This document shows positions 1-8,896 of a DNA stretch of 64,000 nucleotides, piece after piece; the stretch's first letter is position 1, and every line of letters starts with the position of its first letter. The stretch is taken from assembly GCA_964353865.1 (NCBI GenBank), contig CAYGXJ010000004.1, positions 1 to 64,000 of the forward strand, in the 5' to 3' direction. The stretch comes from RBG-16-64-43 sp964353865. GTDB taxonomy: Bacteria > Chloroflexota > Anaerolineae > Anaerolineales > RBG-16-64-43. Both the position numbers and the translations under genes were made by a program. The notes below the pieces were generated by a model. That model was not told the DNA's origin. It searched no databases and worked only from the letters and a program-made list of their open reading frames with translations.

Positions 1-1188
1 GGCCTGCGCTTCCCGCTTTACCCGTTGTTCGTGGCACCCGCGATGTACTTTCTTCTGCGTGGGCTGAGGCACGGGCGGCATCGAGACTTCCTGTGGGCGG
101 GGATTGCGCTGGGGCTGGGACTCAACGGTTATTCCCCAGCGCGCATCCTCGTCTTTGTGATGGCGATGGCCGTCGCCGTTTTCTCATTGCGCGAGGCGTC
201 GGGCGGAAGGCGAGCCTGGGCCTGGGGTGGATTGGGTGCCTCACTCATCTTGGCGGCCGTGATCGCTTTGCCGCTCATGCGCTATGCGTTCGACTACCCG
301 GACCTCTTCTGGAGCCGGACGATTACCCGTCTCGGGCAGGAGGAGCTACCATACACCCAGAACCCGCTCGTCATCCTGCTGTCGAACGGCCTTCACTCGC
401 TGCTTATGTTCAACTGGTACGGCGGCGATGCGTGGATCCTGGGCGTTCCAGGCCGGCCGGCGTTGGATGTGGTGAGCGCGGTTCTCTTCGCGTTCGGGGT
501 GATGTTCCTGCTCGCTCGATATGTGCGCCGGCGGAAGTGGGAGGACTTGGTCGTGATGCTGGCCATCCCCATGCTGCTTCTGCCCTCGACCCTTGCCATC
601 GCTTTCCCTGGAGAGAACCCTGCGCTCAATCGCTCGTCGGGAGCCGTACCGTTTGTCTTCTTGGTGCCGGCATTTGCGGTCTTCGTCCTGCTCGATTCGC
701 TGCGCCGTCACTTCCACCGCCGCCGGTTTGGCTGGGCGGCCGGTGCGCTCCTTGCGCTGGCCCTTGCTGGCTCGCTGGCCCAGAACATCCAGCTCACTTT
801 CGTTCGTTATGTCGAGCAATACCGCCATGCAGCTCAAAACGCATCTGAGATCGGCGCCTTGATTGGCGATTTCGCTCACTCGGTGGGCAGCTACGAAGAG
901 GCATATGTCGTCCCGCACATCTACTGGGCCGACACTCGGCTGGTGGGGATGTATGCGGGCGATCCGGCCCGCGACTACGCGATCACCCTGGAGGCATTGG
1001 CCACCCTCGACCCGGCCGACCAGCCGCTCTTGGTTGTCTTCCACCGCGACGATGTAGAAACCCTGCATCTCTTGGAGTCGTGTTTCCCATCCGGACGGGT
1101 AGACCGGTATACTTCGCGCATTCCGGACCACGATTTCTTGTTCTACTTCGTGCCGGGAGCGCCCGCGCCCCAGCTGGGCGCACGCTAG
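1..1188 (+). CDS. Membrane glycosyltransferase-like protein, 5' end outside window
   Basis: The reading frame is already open at base 1, so the true start lies to the left; the in-frame TTG at 25 is probably internal. About 395 residues are visible. The first two thirds are strongly hydrophobic, with roughly eight membrane segments and short basic loops, and contain GLNGYSPARI, which resembles the transmembrane core of family-39/PMT-type transferases that take sugars from polyprenyl-phosphate carriers. The last ~110 residues are hydrophilic and probably lie outside the membrane. The catalytic N-terminal loop with its acidic residues would be in the missing part. It is followed by three further large membrane proteins, suggesting a shared role in surface glycan or glycoprotein assembly. 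The family call rests on topology and context only. Confidence 0.6.
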   Translation, partial: GLRFPLYPLFVAPAMYFLLRGLRHGRHRDFLWAGIALGLGLNGYSPARILVFVMAMAVAVFSLREASGGRRAWAWGGLGASLILAAVIALPLMRYAFDYPDLFWSRTITRLGQEELPYTQNPLVILLSNGLHSLLMFNWYGGDAWILGVPGRPALDVVSAVLFAFGVMFLLARYVRRRKWEDLVVMLAIPMLLLPSTLAIAFPGENPALNRSSGAVPFVFLVPAFAVFVLLDSLRRHFHRRRFGWAAGALLALALAGSLAQNIQLTFVRYVEQYRHAAQNASEIGALIGDFAHSVGSYEEAYVVPHIYWADTRLVGMYAGDPARDYAITLEALATLDPADQPLLVVFHRDDVETLHLLESCFPSGRVDRYTSRIPDHDFLFYFVPGAPAPQLGAR

Positions 1189-1312
1189 GAGCGGAGCGCG
1201 GCAGGGCCTCAGCGCCTGCGAGACGAGAGCCACTTGCACGACGCCGTGCGTCGAGAGTGAGATCGCCGCGCGCAAGGGAAGGCGAGGGCAGAGCCAAACT
1301 GGCCAGCGACCT

Positions 1313-4300
1313 ATGACGATCCCAACCCAAAACGAACCTGAAGGCCGCAGACCCAGCACGGTGCCGCCTGGCGATGCCCAGGGGGAGGCGCCGCACCCGA
1401 GCGGCGTGGGGGAAGTCCGGGGGCGGGGAAGACGCGGGGCGGCCGTTTTTGAGACGCTGCTACTTGGCCTCATTCTGATTGGGGTGGCCTTTCGATTCAG
1501 TTGGTCGAACTGGAACCAGGATGCCGATCTTCACCCCGATGAATACGGGTTGACCAGCACCCTTTCCCAGCTGAGCGTGCCCGCATCGTTTGCGGAATAC
1601 ATCAACACTCGCCTCTCCCCGCTCAGCCCGTACCAGCGGTACGACGTGCAAGGCCTTCCCACCAAACTCGGACCCGACAACCGGATGCGCTGGGGTCAGT
1701 GGCCGATCATCCTGGTGCGCGTGACGGCTGAATGGTCCGACAATTCCGGCTACCGCGACCTGCGCCTGTGGGGGCGTTCGCTCTCGGCGCTGGCCGACAC
1801 GTTGGGGTTGCTGTTCATTTTCCTCATCGGCGCGCGGTTGTACGGCCGGCGGGTAGGCCTCTTGGCCGCCGCGCTCAGCGCGCTGGCGGTGATGCAGATT
1901 CAGCAGTCGCACTTCATGACCTCCGACAATTTTGCGCTGCTGTTCTCGACCGCCGCCATGTATTGCGCCGTGCGTGCCGCCGAGCCAATGGCTCGCCGCT
2001 CGTTCCTTGGCTGGGATTGGCTTTGGTACGCGTTGTTCGGGATCGCTTTTGGCATGGCAGTGGCCTCGCGCATCAACCTGGCGCTGCTCGCGGTCGAGAT
2101 TGTCATTGCCGGCGGGGTGGCGTTGGCACGCGAGGGAGGTCTGCGCAGGTTGCGCCTGACCGAGGCGGCGGGCCTCCTGACCCGCCTGGCGCTGGCCGGG
2201 GCCTTGTCGCTGGTCGTGTTTCGCCTCACCCAGCCGATGTCCTTCCGCGCAACGAGTGGCGACACTAGCTTGCTGACGCTGCACCTCAACAGCGATTGGA
2301 CCGACAGCATGGCCGTGGCCAGCAACGAGTCGCGCGGAATCGGGGGCGGCCCACCGGGCGAGCAGTGGACCAATCGTCCGGCCGGGGTGTTCCCATGGGT
2401 CAACATGGTGTTGTGGGGGCTTGGCCTGCCGCTCGGTCTGGCGGCCTGGGCGGGCCTGGCCCTGGCATTCTGGCGCACGCTGAGGTATCGCGAGTGGGCG
2501 GCGCACCTCCTGCCGCTCACGTGGGCCGGCGGTTACTTCCTCTTCATGAGCACGCGCTTCGTGAAGTCCATCCGCTACTTCCTGCCGATCTACCCCTTCA
2601 TGGCCCTCTTCGCCGCGTGGCTGCTGATGTGGCTCTGGCGGAGGAGCCGCACCGCCGGGGATGCTTCGCCATGGAGCGCCGTGGCGCGATTGAAACTTGC
2701 CCAGATCGGCGCGGCGGCGGCGATCACGATCGTGGTTGGCGGAACGCTGGCCTGGGCCTGGAGCTTCACCGGCATCTATCGCGTGGACAACACGCGCATT
2801 CAGGCCTCGCGCTGGATTTACCAGAATGTTCCGGGACCGGTCAACCTGGTTCTGTCTTCCTCGCAGGGCCTCTACAACGAACCGTTGGCGCTGCCGTTCG
2901 GGTCAGTCGACGGCAACCTCGCACCGAATGTCATCCAGTTCATGCCGCACGTAACCGGCATGACCCGTTCCATTCTCCTGCCGCACGTCCGTGCGGAGGG
3001 GGCCGGTGCGGGCGCAACCCTAGTGGAGATTGTCCTCTCCACCTCGCCCGATGGTTCCGTGCCCCTGGCCACCGCGCACATCCCTGTGCCTGCCGTCGCG
3101 GGCGACGCTCGCGGCCAATCCGTCGAGGCCTCGTTCGGTCCCGCGATCGTGAACGCGGACACCACGTACTTCCTGGTCCTCTCGACCGCGCCCGGCCATG
3201 TGGTGGCGGTCTCGGGGGCGGCCGTCGCCAACGAAGGTTGGGATGAGGGATTGCCCCTGCGCATCGAAGGGCGGGATGCCTTTGGCGGGCTGTACGCCGG
3301 GCTGATGGTGGAGAACCGCTGGCCCGACGATGCCCACAAGCTCGACATGTTCCTGCAAGTTCTCGACCAGGCGGATTATCTCTTCCTGCCCAGTCAACGC
3401 GGCTTGTGGACTCCGACGCGCCTGCCGCGTTCCTACCCGCTCACGGTGGAGTACTACCGCGCGTTGTTCGATGGACGATTGGGATTCGATCTTGCGGCAG
3501 CGTTTAGTTCACCCATTCGCCTGGGGCCGCTCTACATCTCAGACGCGGCCGGCAGCGCGGCCTGGGGTCATGCGCCGACGCTGCCGGTGGACAACCATAA
3601 TCTGTTGGCGGCAGAAGAGGCATTCAGCGTCTACGATCATGCGCCCGTGTGGATCTTTCGCAAACGCCCCGACTTCAGTATTCAGCAGGTGCGGGAAGTT
3701 CTTGAAGCGGTGGATCTCACGTTGGTGGTGCCGGCCGACCCACGCAACCCGGGGCAGGCCGATACGCAGCTTCTCTTGCCACCTGAACGCCTGGCTGAAC
3801 AGCGTTCTGGCGGCACGTGGTCCGACATGTTCTCACGCGCGAGCCTGCTCAATCGCTTCCCGCTCCTGGGAGTCGCCGCCTGGTGGCTATGGGTTGTCAT
3901 CACAGGCTGGGCGTTTCTGCCCTTTGCTGCAATTGCCTTGCGCGGCCTGCCCGATATGGGCTACTCGCTGGCCAAGATCGGCGGCTGGTTGCTGGTGACC
4001 TGGATGTCGTGGATGCTGGCCAGCCTGCGCGTCCCGTTCGTCCGGTTCACCCTCGCCGGTTTGTGGCTGGGCTTGGTCGCAGCCGGCATTGCGCTGGTCA
4101 TCCTCCAGCGGCGCAAGTGGGTTGGCGCGCTGCGCGACCACTGGCGCACCTGGCTTGTCATGGAGGGGGTCTTCCTCGCGCTATTCCTCTTCGATCTGCT
4201 GATCCGCCTTGGCAACAGCGACCTTTGGCACCCGGCCTTCGGCGGTGAGAAGCCGATGGATTTCTCGTACCTCAACGCCGTGATTCGCAGCACCTCCTTC

Positions 4301-6289
4301 CCGCCTTTCGACCCGTGGTTCGCCGGTGGGTACATCAACTACTATTACTACGGGTTCGTCGTTGTGGCGATCCCGATCAAGCTGCTGGGGATCGTGCCGT
4401 CGGTCGCCTACAACCTGACCCTGCCTACATTGTTCGCGTTGGTGGGCAGCGCGGGATTCGGCCTGGCCTGGTCGCTGGCGACGCACATGCGGCGCGAGGG
4501 CCGAGCGGGACTCTCCCCTTGGCTCGCGGGTGCGGCAACGGCGACTGGGCTGGTGCTTCTTGGCAACCTGGGCGAGGTGCGCCTTTTGTGGCGGGGCATG
4601 CTCAGTGTGAGCACGATCGATTTGCCGCGCAACGTGTTGTTTGGTCTCACCAACTTGATTCACGGGCTGTATGGTGGCTGGCGGCTGCTGATCGGGCAGG
4701 TTTCGCTGCCGTACAGCACCGGCGACTGGTACTGGCTGCCGTCGCGTGCCATTCCAGTGGCCTTGGATGCGGCGGGCATGCCTCTCGAGGCGGAGCCGAT
4801 CACCGAGTTCCCCTTCTTCACCTTCCTCTATGGCGATCTGCATGCGCACATGATCGCTATGCCAATCACTCTCTTGGTTTTGGCCGCAGCCGTGGCCCTC
4901 GTTTTGCGCCACCGCACGGTGGAGAAGTGGCGCGAATTCCTGCCGGTGATGCTCGTGGGTGTGCTCGCCGCCGGTGCACTGCGCCCGACCAACACCTGGG
5001 ATTTTCCGGTTCAGCTTGGGTTGGTCTTGCTGGCCGTGGGATACGGCAACTGGCAATCGTGGCAGGAATCCAAAGCCTTGGCAGACGGTGCGCGGGTTGT
5101 GGTCCGCGGTCTCGCGCAAATATCTATGGCCGTCGTCCTGGCATTTGTCCTCTATCAGCCCTACTCCCAGTGGAATGTGCAGGGCTACACGGCGGTGGAG
5201 GTGTGGCACGGCTCCCAGACGCCTCTCGACTCCTATCTGATCGTTCATGGCCTGTTCCTTTTCGTGCTCGTATCGTTCATGATCTGGCAGACCCGCGAGT
5301 GGATGGCTCGCACCCCGCTCTCGCGGTTCAGCGGCGCCCGGCCCGGCTCCCTCCTGGCCGGGGTGTTGCTCATCGGCGTGCTCGCGGCCGCCGCCGTTGC
5401 ACTGCTCTACCTCTCCGGGTATCAGACGCTCAGCCTGGCGCTCCCCCTCCTGGTCTGGGCAGGATTGTTGGCGCTGCGCAGGGATCAAAACGCGGCCACC
5501 CGCGCAATACTGATGCTCGCCTCGGTCGGCCTCGCATTGACCGCTTTGGTCGAGGTGATTGTGCTCAAGGGCGACGTCAGCCGCATGAACACCGTGTTCA
5601 AGTTCTACCTGCAGGTGTGGCTGCTCTTTGGTGTGGCCGCCGGGCCCGCGCTGGCGTGGGCCGTGGATGCGCTCAATCGAGAGAGCCATCGGTTGCGCGG
5701 GGTGTGGCAGACAGCCCTGCTGCTGCTGGTGTTAGGGGCCGGGTACTATACCTACAAGGCCGGCCTTTCGAAGATTAAAGACCGGATGGCTCTTGAAGCC
5801 CCGCGCACCCTGGATGGCATGACCTTTATGGCCTACGCCGGCTACGCGGACCGCGGCAAGGATTTCTCGCTGCGCGAGGACTATGACGCGATTCGCTGGA
5901 TGCAGGAGAACGTTGACGGGTCGCCCGTGATCGTCGAAGCCAACACCGTCGAGTACCACTGGGGCTCGCGCTTCACGATCTATACCGGTCTGCCCGGCGT
6001 CGTGGGCTGGAATTGGCACCAGCGACAGCAACGCGGCGTCGTCTCGACGCTGTGGGTCGAGGATCGGGTGCGCGAGATCGGCGATTTCTACACTACGCCG
6101 GATGAAGCGCAGGCCGCGAGCTTCCTCGCGCGATATGATGTTGCCTATGTCATCGTGGGCCAGCTTGAACGCGCCTATTACCCCGACGAAGGGTTGGCCA
6201 AGTTCGAACGGATGACGCAGGCAGGTCTGTTGCGCCGCATGTACTCTGAGGGCGAGACGGTCATCTATGAGGTGGCCCATGCCTCGTGA
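1313..6289 (+). CDS. Giant membrane protein: glycosyltransferase-39-like domain fused to a DUF2298 (YYY) domain
   Basis: The 1658-residue polytopic membrane protein seems to be two transferase-like halves joined. The N-terminal half (about residues 45-480) has DADLHPDEYG near residue 70, the acidic first-loop motif of ArnT/PMT-type transferases, followed by many membrane spans. Residues ~480-850 are largely soluble. From about residue 940 the protein matches the YYY family (DUF2298) known from Chloroflexi and archaea, with YINYYYYGF, GDLHAHMIAMP, RPTNTWDFP and RMNTVFKFYLQVW. The family is of unproven biochemistry but is usually placed with polyprenol-linked sugar transfer. The ATG start at 1313 has no strong ribosome site. 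The next gene follows after 36 bases. The fusion is seen directly; the glycosylation role is inferred. Confidence 0.82.
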   Translation: MTIPTQNEPEGRRPSTVPPGDAQGEAPHPSGVGEVRGRGRRGAAVFETLLLGLILIGVAFRFSWSNWNQDADLHPDEYGLTSTLSQLSVPASFAEYINTRLSPLSPYQRYDVQGLPTKLGPDNRMRWGQWPIILVRVTAEWSDNSGYRDLRLWGRSLSALADTLGLLFIFLIGARLYGRRVGLLAAALSALAVMQIQQSHFMTSDNFALLFSTAAMYCAVRAAEPMARRSFLGWDWLWYALFGIAFGMAVASRINLALLAVEIVIAGGVALAREGGLRRLRLTEAAGLLTRLALAGALSLVVFRLTQPMSFRATSGDTSLLTLHLNSDWTDSMAVASNESRGIGGGPPGEQWTNRPAGVFPWVNMVLWGLGLPLGLAAWAGLALAFWRTLRYREWAAHLLPLTWAGGYFLFMSTRFVKSIRYFLPIYPFMALFAAWLLMWLWRRSRTAGDASPWSAVARLKLAQIGAAAAITIVVGGTLAWAWSFTGIYRVDNTRIQASRWIYQNVPGPVNLVLSSSQGLYNEPLALPFGSVDGNLAPNVIQFMPHVTGMTRSILLPHVRAEGAGAGATLVEIVLSTSPDGSVPLATAHIPVPAVAGDARGQSVEASFGPAIVNADTTYFLVLSTAPGHVVAVSGAAVANEGWDEGLPLRIEGRDAFGGLYAGLMVENRWPDDAHKLDMFLQVLDQADYLFLPSQRGLWTPTRLPRSYPLTVEYYRALFDGRLGFDLAAAFSSPIRLGPLYISDAAGSAAWGHAPTLPVDNHNLLAAEEAFSVYDHAPVWIFRKRPDFSIQQVREVLEAVDLTLVVPADPRNPGQADTQLLLPPERLAEQRSGGTWSDMFSRASLLNRFPLLGVAAWWLWVVITGWAFLPFAAIALRGLPDMGYSLAKIGGWLLVTWMSWMLASLRVPFVRFTLAGLWLGLVAAGIALVILQRRKWVGALRDHWRTWLVMEGVFLALFLFDLLIRLGNSDLWHPAFGGEKPMDFSYLNAVIRSTSFPPFDPWFAGGYINYYYYGFVVVAIPIKLLGIVPSVAYNLTLPTLFALVGSAGFGLAWSLATHMRREGRAGLSPWLAGAATATGLVLLGNLGEVRLLWRGMLSVSTIDLPRNVLFGLTNLIHGLYGGWRLLIGQVSLPYSTGDWYWLPSRAIPVALDAAGMPLEAEPITEFPFFTFLYGDLHAHMIAMPITLLVLAAAVALVLRHRTVEKWREFLPVMLVGVLAAGALRPTNTWDFPVQLGLVLLAVGYGNWQSWQESKALADGARVVVRGLAQISMAVVLAFVLYQPYSQWNVQGYTAVEVWHGSQTPLDSYLIVHGLFLFVLVSFMIWQTREWMARTPLSRFSGARPGSLLAGVLLIGVLAAAAVALLYLSGYQTLSLALPLLVWAGLLALRRDQNAATRAILMLASVGLALTALVEVIVLKGDVSRMNTVFKFYLQVWLLFGVAAGPALAWAVDALNRESHRLRGVWQTALLLLVLGAGYYTYKAGLSKIKDRMALEAPRTLDGMTFMAYAGYADRGKDFSLREDYDAIRWMQENVDGSPVIVEANTVEYHWGSRFTIYTGLPGVVGWNWHQRQQRGVVSTLWVEDRVREIGDFYTTPDEAQAASFLARYDVAYVIVGQLERAYYPDEGLAKFERMTQAGLLRRMYSEGETVIYEVAHAS

Positions 6290-6325
6290 GTTGGGGTCGG
6301 TGCTCCGTCCGGAAGGGATTGACCT

Positions 6326-8896
6326 GTGAGTGCACTGATCGCTGGGGCGAGTTTGCTGCGCTGGTGGATTGGCCTGTTCCTGATCCAGGCGGCGGCCTGG
6401 CCGCTCGTCCACGGCGTGTTCCGGCGGTCGCCCGATCGCGGGCTGGCCTTTGCCCGCCCGGTCGGCTTGCTGCTGGTCGGTTTCGTGTTCTGGTTTGGCG
6501 CGGTGCTCGGCGTGTGGACGAACTCTTCGAGTTCGGCCTGGCTCGCGCTGCTCATTGTCTTCGCCGTGGGGCTGTGGTGGGCGAGGCGCGACGGACGCAA
6601 TCCGTGGGCCGAGTTGCGCCGGCTTCGCGGTCTGCTGCTCGGGCAAGAGGTCCTCTTCCTGATCGCCTTCGCGGTGTGGGCGGTCATCCGCATGCACAAC
6701 CCGGAGGCTACCGGCACCGAGAAGCCGATGGAGCTGGCCTTTATCAATGCGGTGATCAAATCCTCCAGCTTCCCGCCGAACGATCCGTGGCTTTCGGGTT
6801 ACGCCATCTCGTACTACCACTTCGGCTACATCCTGGTGGGGATGCTTGCCAAGCTGGCGTCTGTGGCGGGAGGCATTGCTTTTAATCTGGCAGTCGCCTC
6901 ATGGTTCGGGATGGCGGCCCAAGCCAGTGCTGGCCTGTTGCACAATTTGCTGTCACTGCGCGGCGGGGACTCCCGCGAGCGAAGTAGTTTCCGCTCGACT
7001 TCGCTCCTCGCACCCCTGACGCTATTGCTGGTGGGCAACCTGGCCGGCGTGCTCGAGGTGGTGCGGGCTCTTCGCGTGGGCTGGGGGACAGGTGCGTTTT
7101 GGCGCTGGCTCGATATCCTCGAACTGGCGGACGCGCCCACCGGGCCGCTGACCATCGACCCGCTTCAGTTTCGCTTCTGGTGGTGGTGGCGAGCCTCGCG
7201 AGTGATTAACGACTTGGACCTCGGCGGGCGAAGTATCGGCCTGCAGCCGATCGATGAGTTCCCGGCCTTCTCCTTCGTCCTGGGCGATCTTCACCCGCAC
7301 GTGCTGGCGCTTCCCTTTGGGCTGGCGGTGATCGGGCTGGCGCTCGAACTCATGCTCGCCGTCATCCATGCGCGCGCCGCCGACCCAGGCCCTGCCGCAG
7401 TGCGGGCGATGCCTTGGCCGTTGGTCGTGATCGCGGGGGTGCTCATCGGCGGTTTGGCCTTCCTCAATACGTGGGATTTTCCGATCTACCTTGCCGTCTG
7501 CCTTGGCGCGACATGGCTGGGCTGGCGGCGGGCAGCGGATCGCGCCGATCTCAAGTCCTTGGGGTTGCGCTGGGGCGCGCTCATCGGAGTGGGTGTGGCG
7601 GCCTATGGTCCGTTCTACGTCGGTTTCGCCTCCCAGGCCGGGGGGATCCTGCCGAACCTGATCTTCGTCACCAAAGCCCAACAATTGGTGGTCATGTTCG
7701 CGCCGCTGCTGGTCCCGCTGGCGGGGTGGCTGCTGGTGGCCGTTCTTGCGCGGGAGGTTGTTCCGGACTGGCGGCGAGGGGCGATCGTCGGTGTAGGAGC
7801 CGTGCTGGGTTTGTTTATGGTCTCGTTCTTCATCGGCGGCCTGCTGCTGACCGCCCCTGGGATCCAGGTTCTCGCGACAGAATACATACAGCCTTACTCG
7901 ATCCGCGAGGCGATCGGCATCGTCTTGCGCCGGCGTCTCCTGCAGCCTGGGACGGCGCTGCTCCTAGGCGCACTCAGCGCCGTGATCGCTGCACTGCTCC
8001 TGCGCCGGTCGTCAGCTGCCAAAGACGAATCCCTTGGCGACACGACGGTCGAATCCGCTATCTCGAGAGAATTCATTCTGCTCCTCGGCGGCGCCGGAGC
8101 ATTGCTCGTTCTGATCCCCGAGTTCCTCTACCTGCGCGATCAGTTCGGCGTACGCATGAATACGATATTCAAGTTCTACTTCCAGAGCTGGACGTTCTGG
8201 TCGATCGCCGGGAGCTATGCCATGGTTCATCTGTGGCGAGCCACCCGTCGCGACCCGTCGCGACCAGAGACGACCTCCAGGAAGCTAGGGTCGAAAGCGG
8301 TCGCGCTTGTCCGTCCAGTGATGGGCGGCCTGGCAGCACTTCTGCTCGTCGCGGGTTTCGTCTACACACCGCTCGCTGTGTGGACCAAGACCGCCGGCTT
8401 TCATCCGTATGGAGGCGCCACGCTCGATGCGTCGGCGCATCTGCAATTCGAGTCGCCCGAGGACGCCGCGGCCATCGCCTGGGTTGATGCGAACATCCAT
8501 GAGGGCCCGCTGGCGGAGGCCGTAGGCGGTCAGTATTCGAACTACGCGCGCGTCTCGACCGCGACCGGACTCCCGACGGTTCTCGGATGGCCCGGCCACG
8601 AGGGTCAGTGGCGCGGAGGCTATGCGGAGGTCGGTTCGCGCGAGGCGGATATTGAGCAGCTGTACCGCACAACCAACTGGGATGCGGCGCGGGCCATCCT
8701 TGAGCGCTACGGCATTCGCTACGTGTACTATGGCGACCTCGAGCGCATGACGTACGGGACAGCGGGGCTGGCCAAGTTCCAAGAGTATTTGCGGGAGATC
8801 TATTACAGTGAGAGCGTGAGCGTGTTTGCGGTTGACCTGGGCGAGGTGCCGGGGGGTGCGCAGCCGGTTCTGCCGCTGCCGGAGGTGAGCCCATGA
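6326..8896 (+). CDS. DUF2298 (YYY) membrane protein
   Basis: This 856-residue polytopic membrane protein is a second YYY-family member without the family-39 half found in its upstream neighbour. It starts at GTG 6326, eight bases after GGAAGGGA. A short N-terminal membrane region (about 1-105) precedes the family core, which contains ISYYHFGYILVG, GDLHPHVLALP, FLNTWDFPIY and RMNTIFKFYFQSW in the same order as in the preceding protein. That shared order suggests the two cores arose by duplication. The last ~200 residues form a soluble tail with PTVLGWPGHEGQW. It ends in a four-base overlap with the next gene, so the two are very likely co-translated. Function is unproven; a lipid-linked sugar transferase role is inferred. 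Confidence 0.85.
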   Translation: MSALIAGASLLRWWIGLFLIQAAAWPLVHGVFRRSPDRGLAFARPVGLLLVGFVFWFGAVLGVWTNSSSSAWLALLIVFAVGLWWARRDGRNPWAELRRLRGLLLGQEVLFLIAFAVWAVIRMHNPEATGTEKPMELAFINAVIKSSSFPPNDPWLSGYAISYYHFGYILVGMLAKLASVAGGIAFNLAVASWFGMAAQASAGLLHNLLSLRGGDSRERSSFRSTSLLAPLTLLLVGNLAGVLEVVRALRVGWGTGAFWRWLDILELADAPTGPLTIDPLQFRFWWWWRASRVINDLDLGGRSIGLQPIDEFPAFSFVLGDLHPHVLALPFGLAVIGLALELMLAVIHARAADPGPAAVRAMPWPLVVIAGVLIGGLAFLNTWDFPIYLAVCLGATWLGWRRAADRADLKSLGLRWGALIGVGVAAYGPFYVGFASQAGGILPNLIFVTKAQQLVVMFAPLLVPLAGWLLVAVLAREVVPDWRRGAIVGVGAVLGLFMVSFFIGGLLLTAPGIQVLATEYIQPYSIREAIGIVLRRRLLQPGTALLLGALSAVIAALLLRRSSAAKDESLGDTTVESAISREFILLLGGAGALLVLIPEFLYLRDQFGVRMNTIFKFYFQSWTFWSIAGSYAMVHLWRATRRDPSRPETTSRKLGSKAVALVRPVMGGLAALLLVAGFVYTPLAVWTKTAGFHPYGGATLDASAHLQFESPEDAAAIAWVDANIHEGPLAEAVGGQYSNYARVSTATGLPTVLGWPGHEGQWRGGYAEVGSREADIEQLYRTTNWDAARAILERYGIRYVYYGDLERMTYGTAGLAKFQEYLREIYYSESVSVFAVDLGEVPGGAQPVLPLPEVSP

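Noticed and set aside
4181..5689. A 502-codon minus-strand frame inside the giant YYY protein
   Set aside because: Composition is rich in Arg, Gln, His and Pro with no motifs, typical of antisense frames in GC-rich genes.
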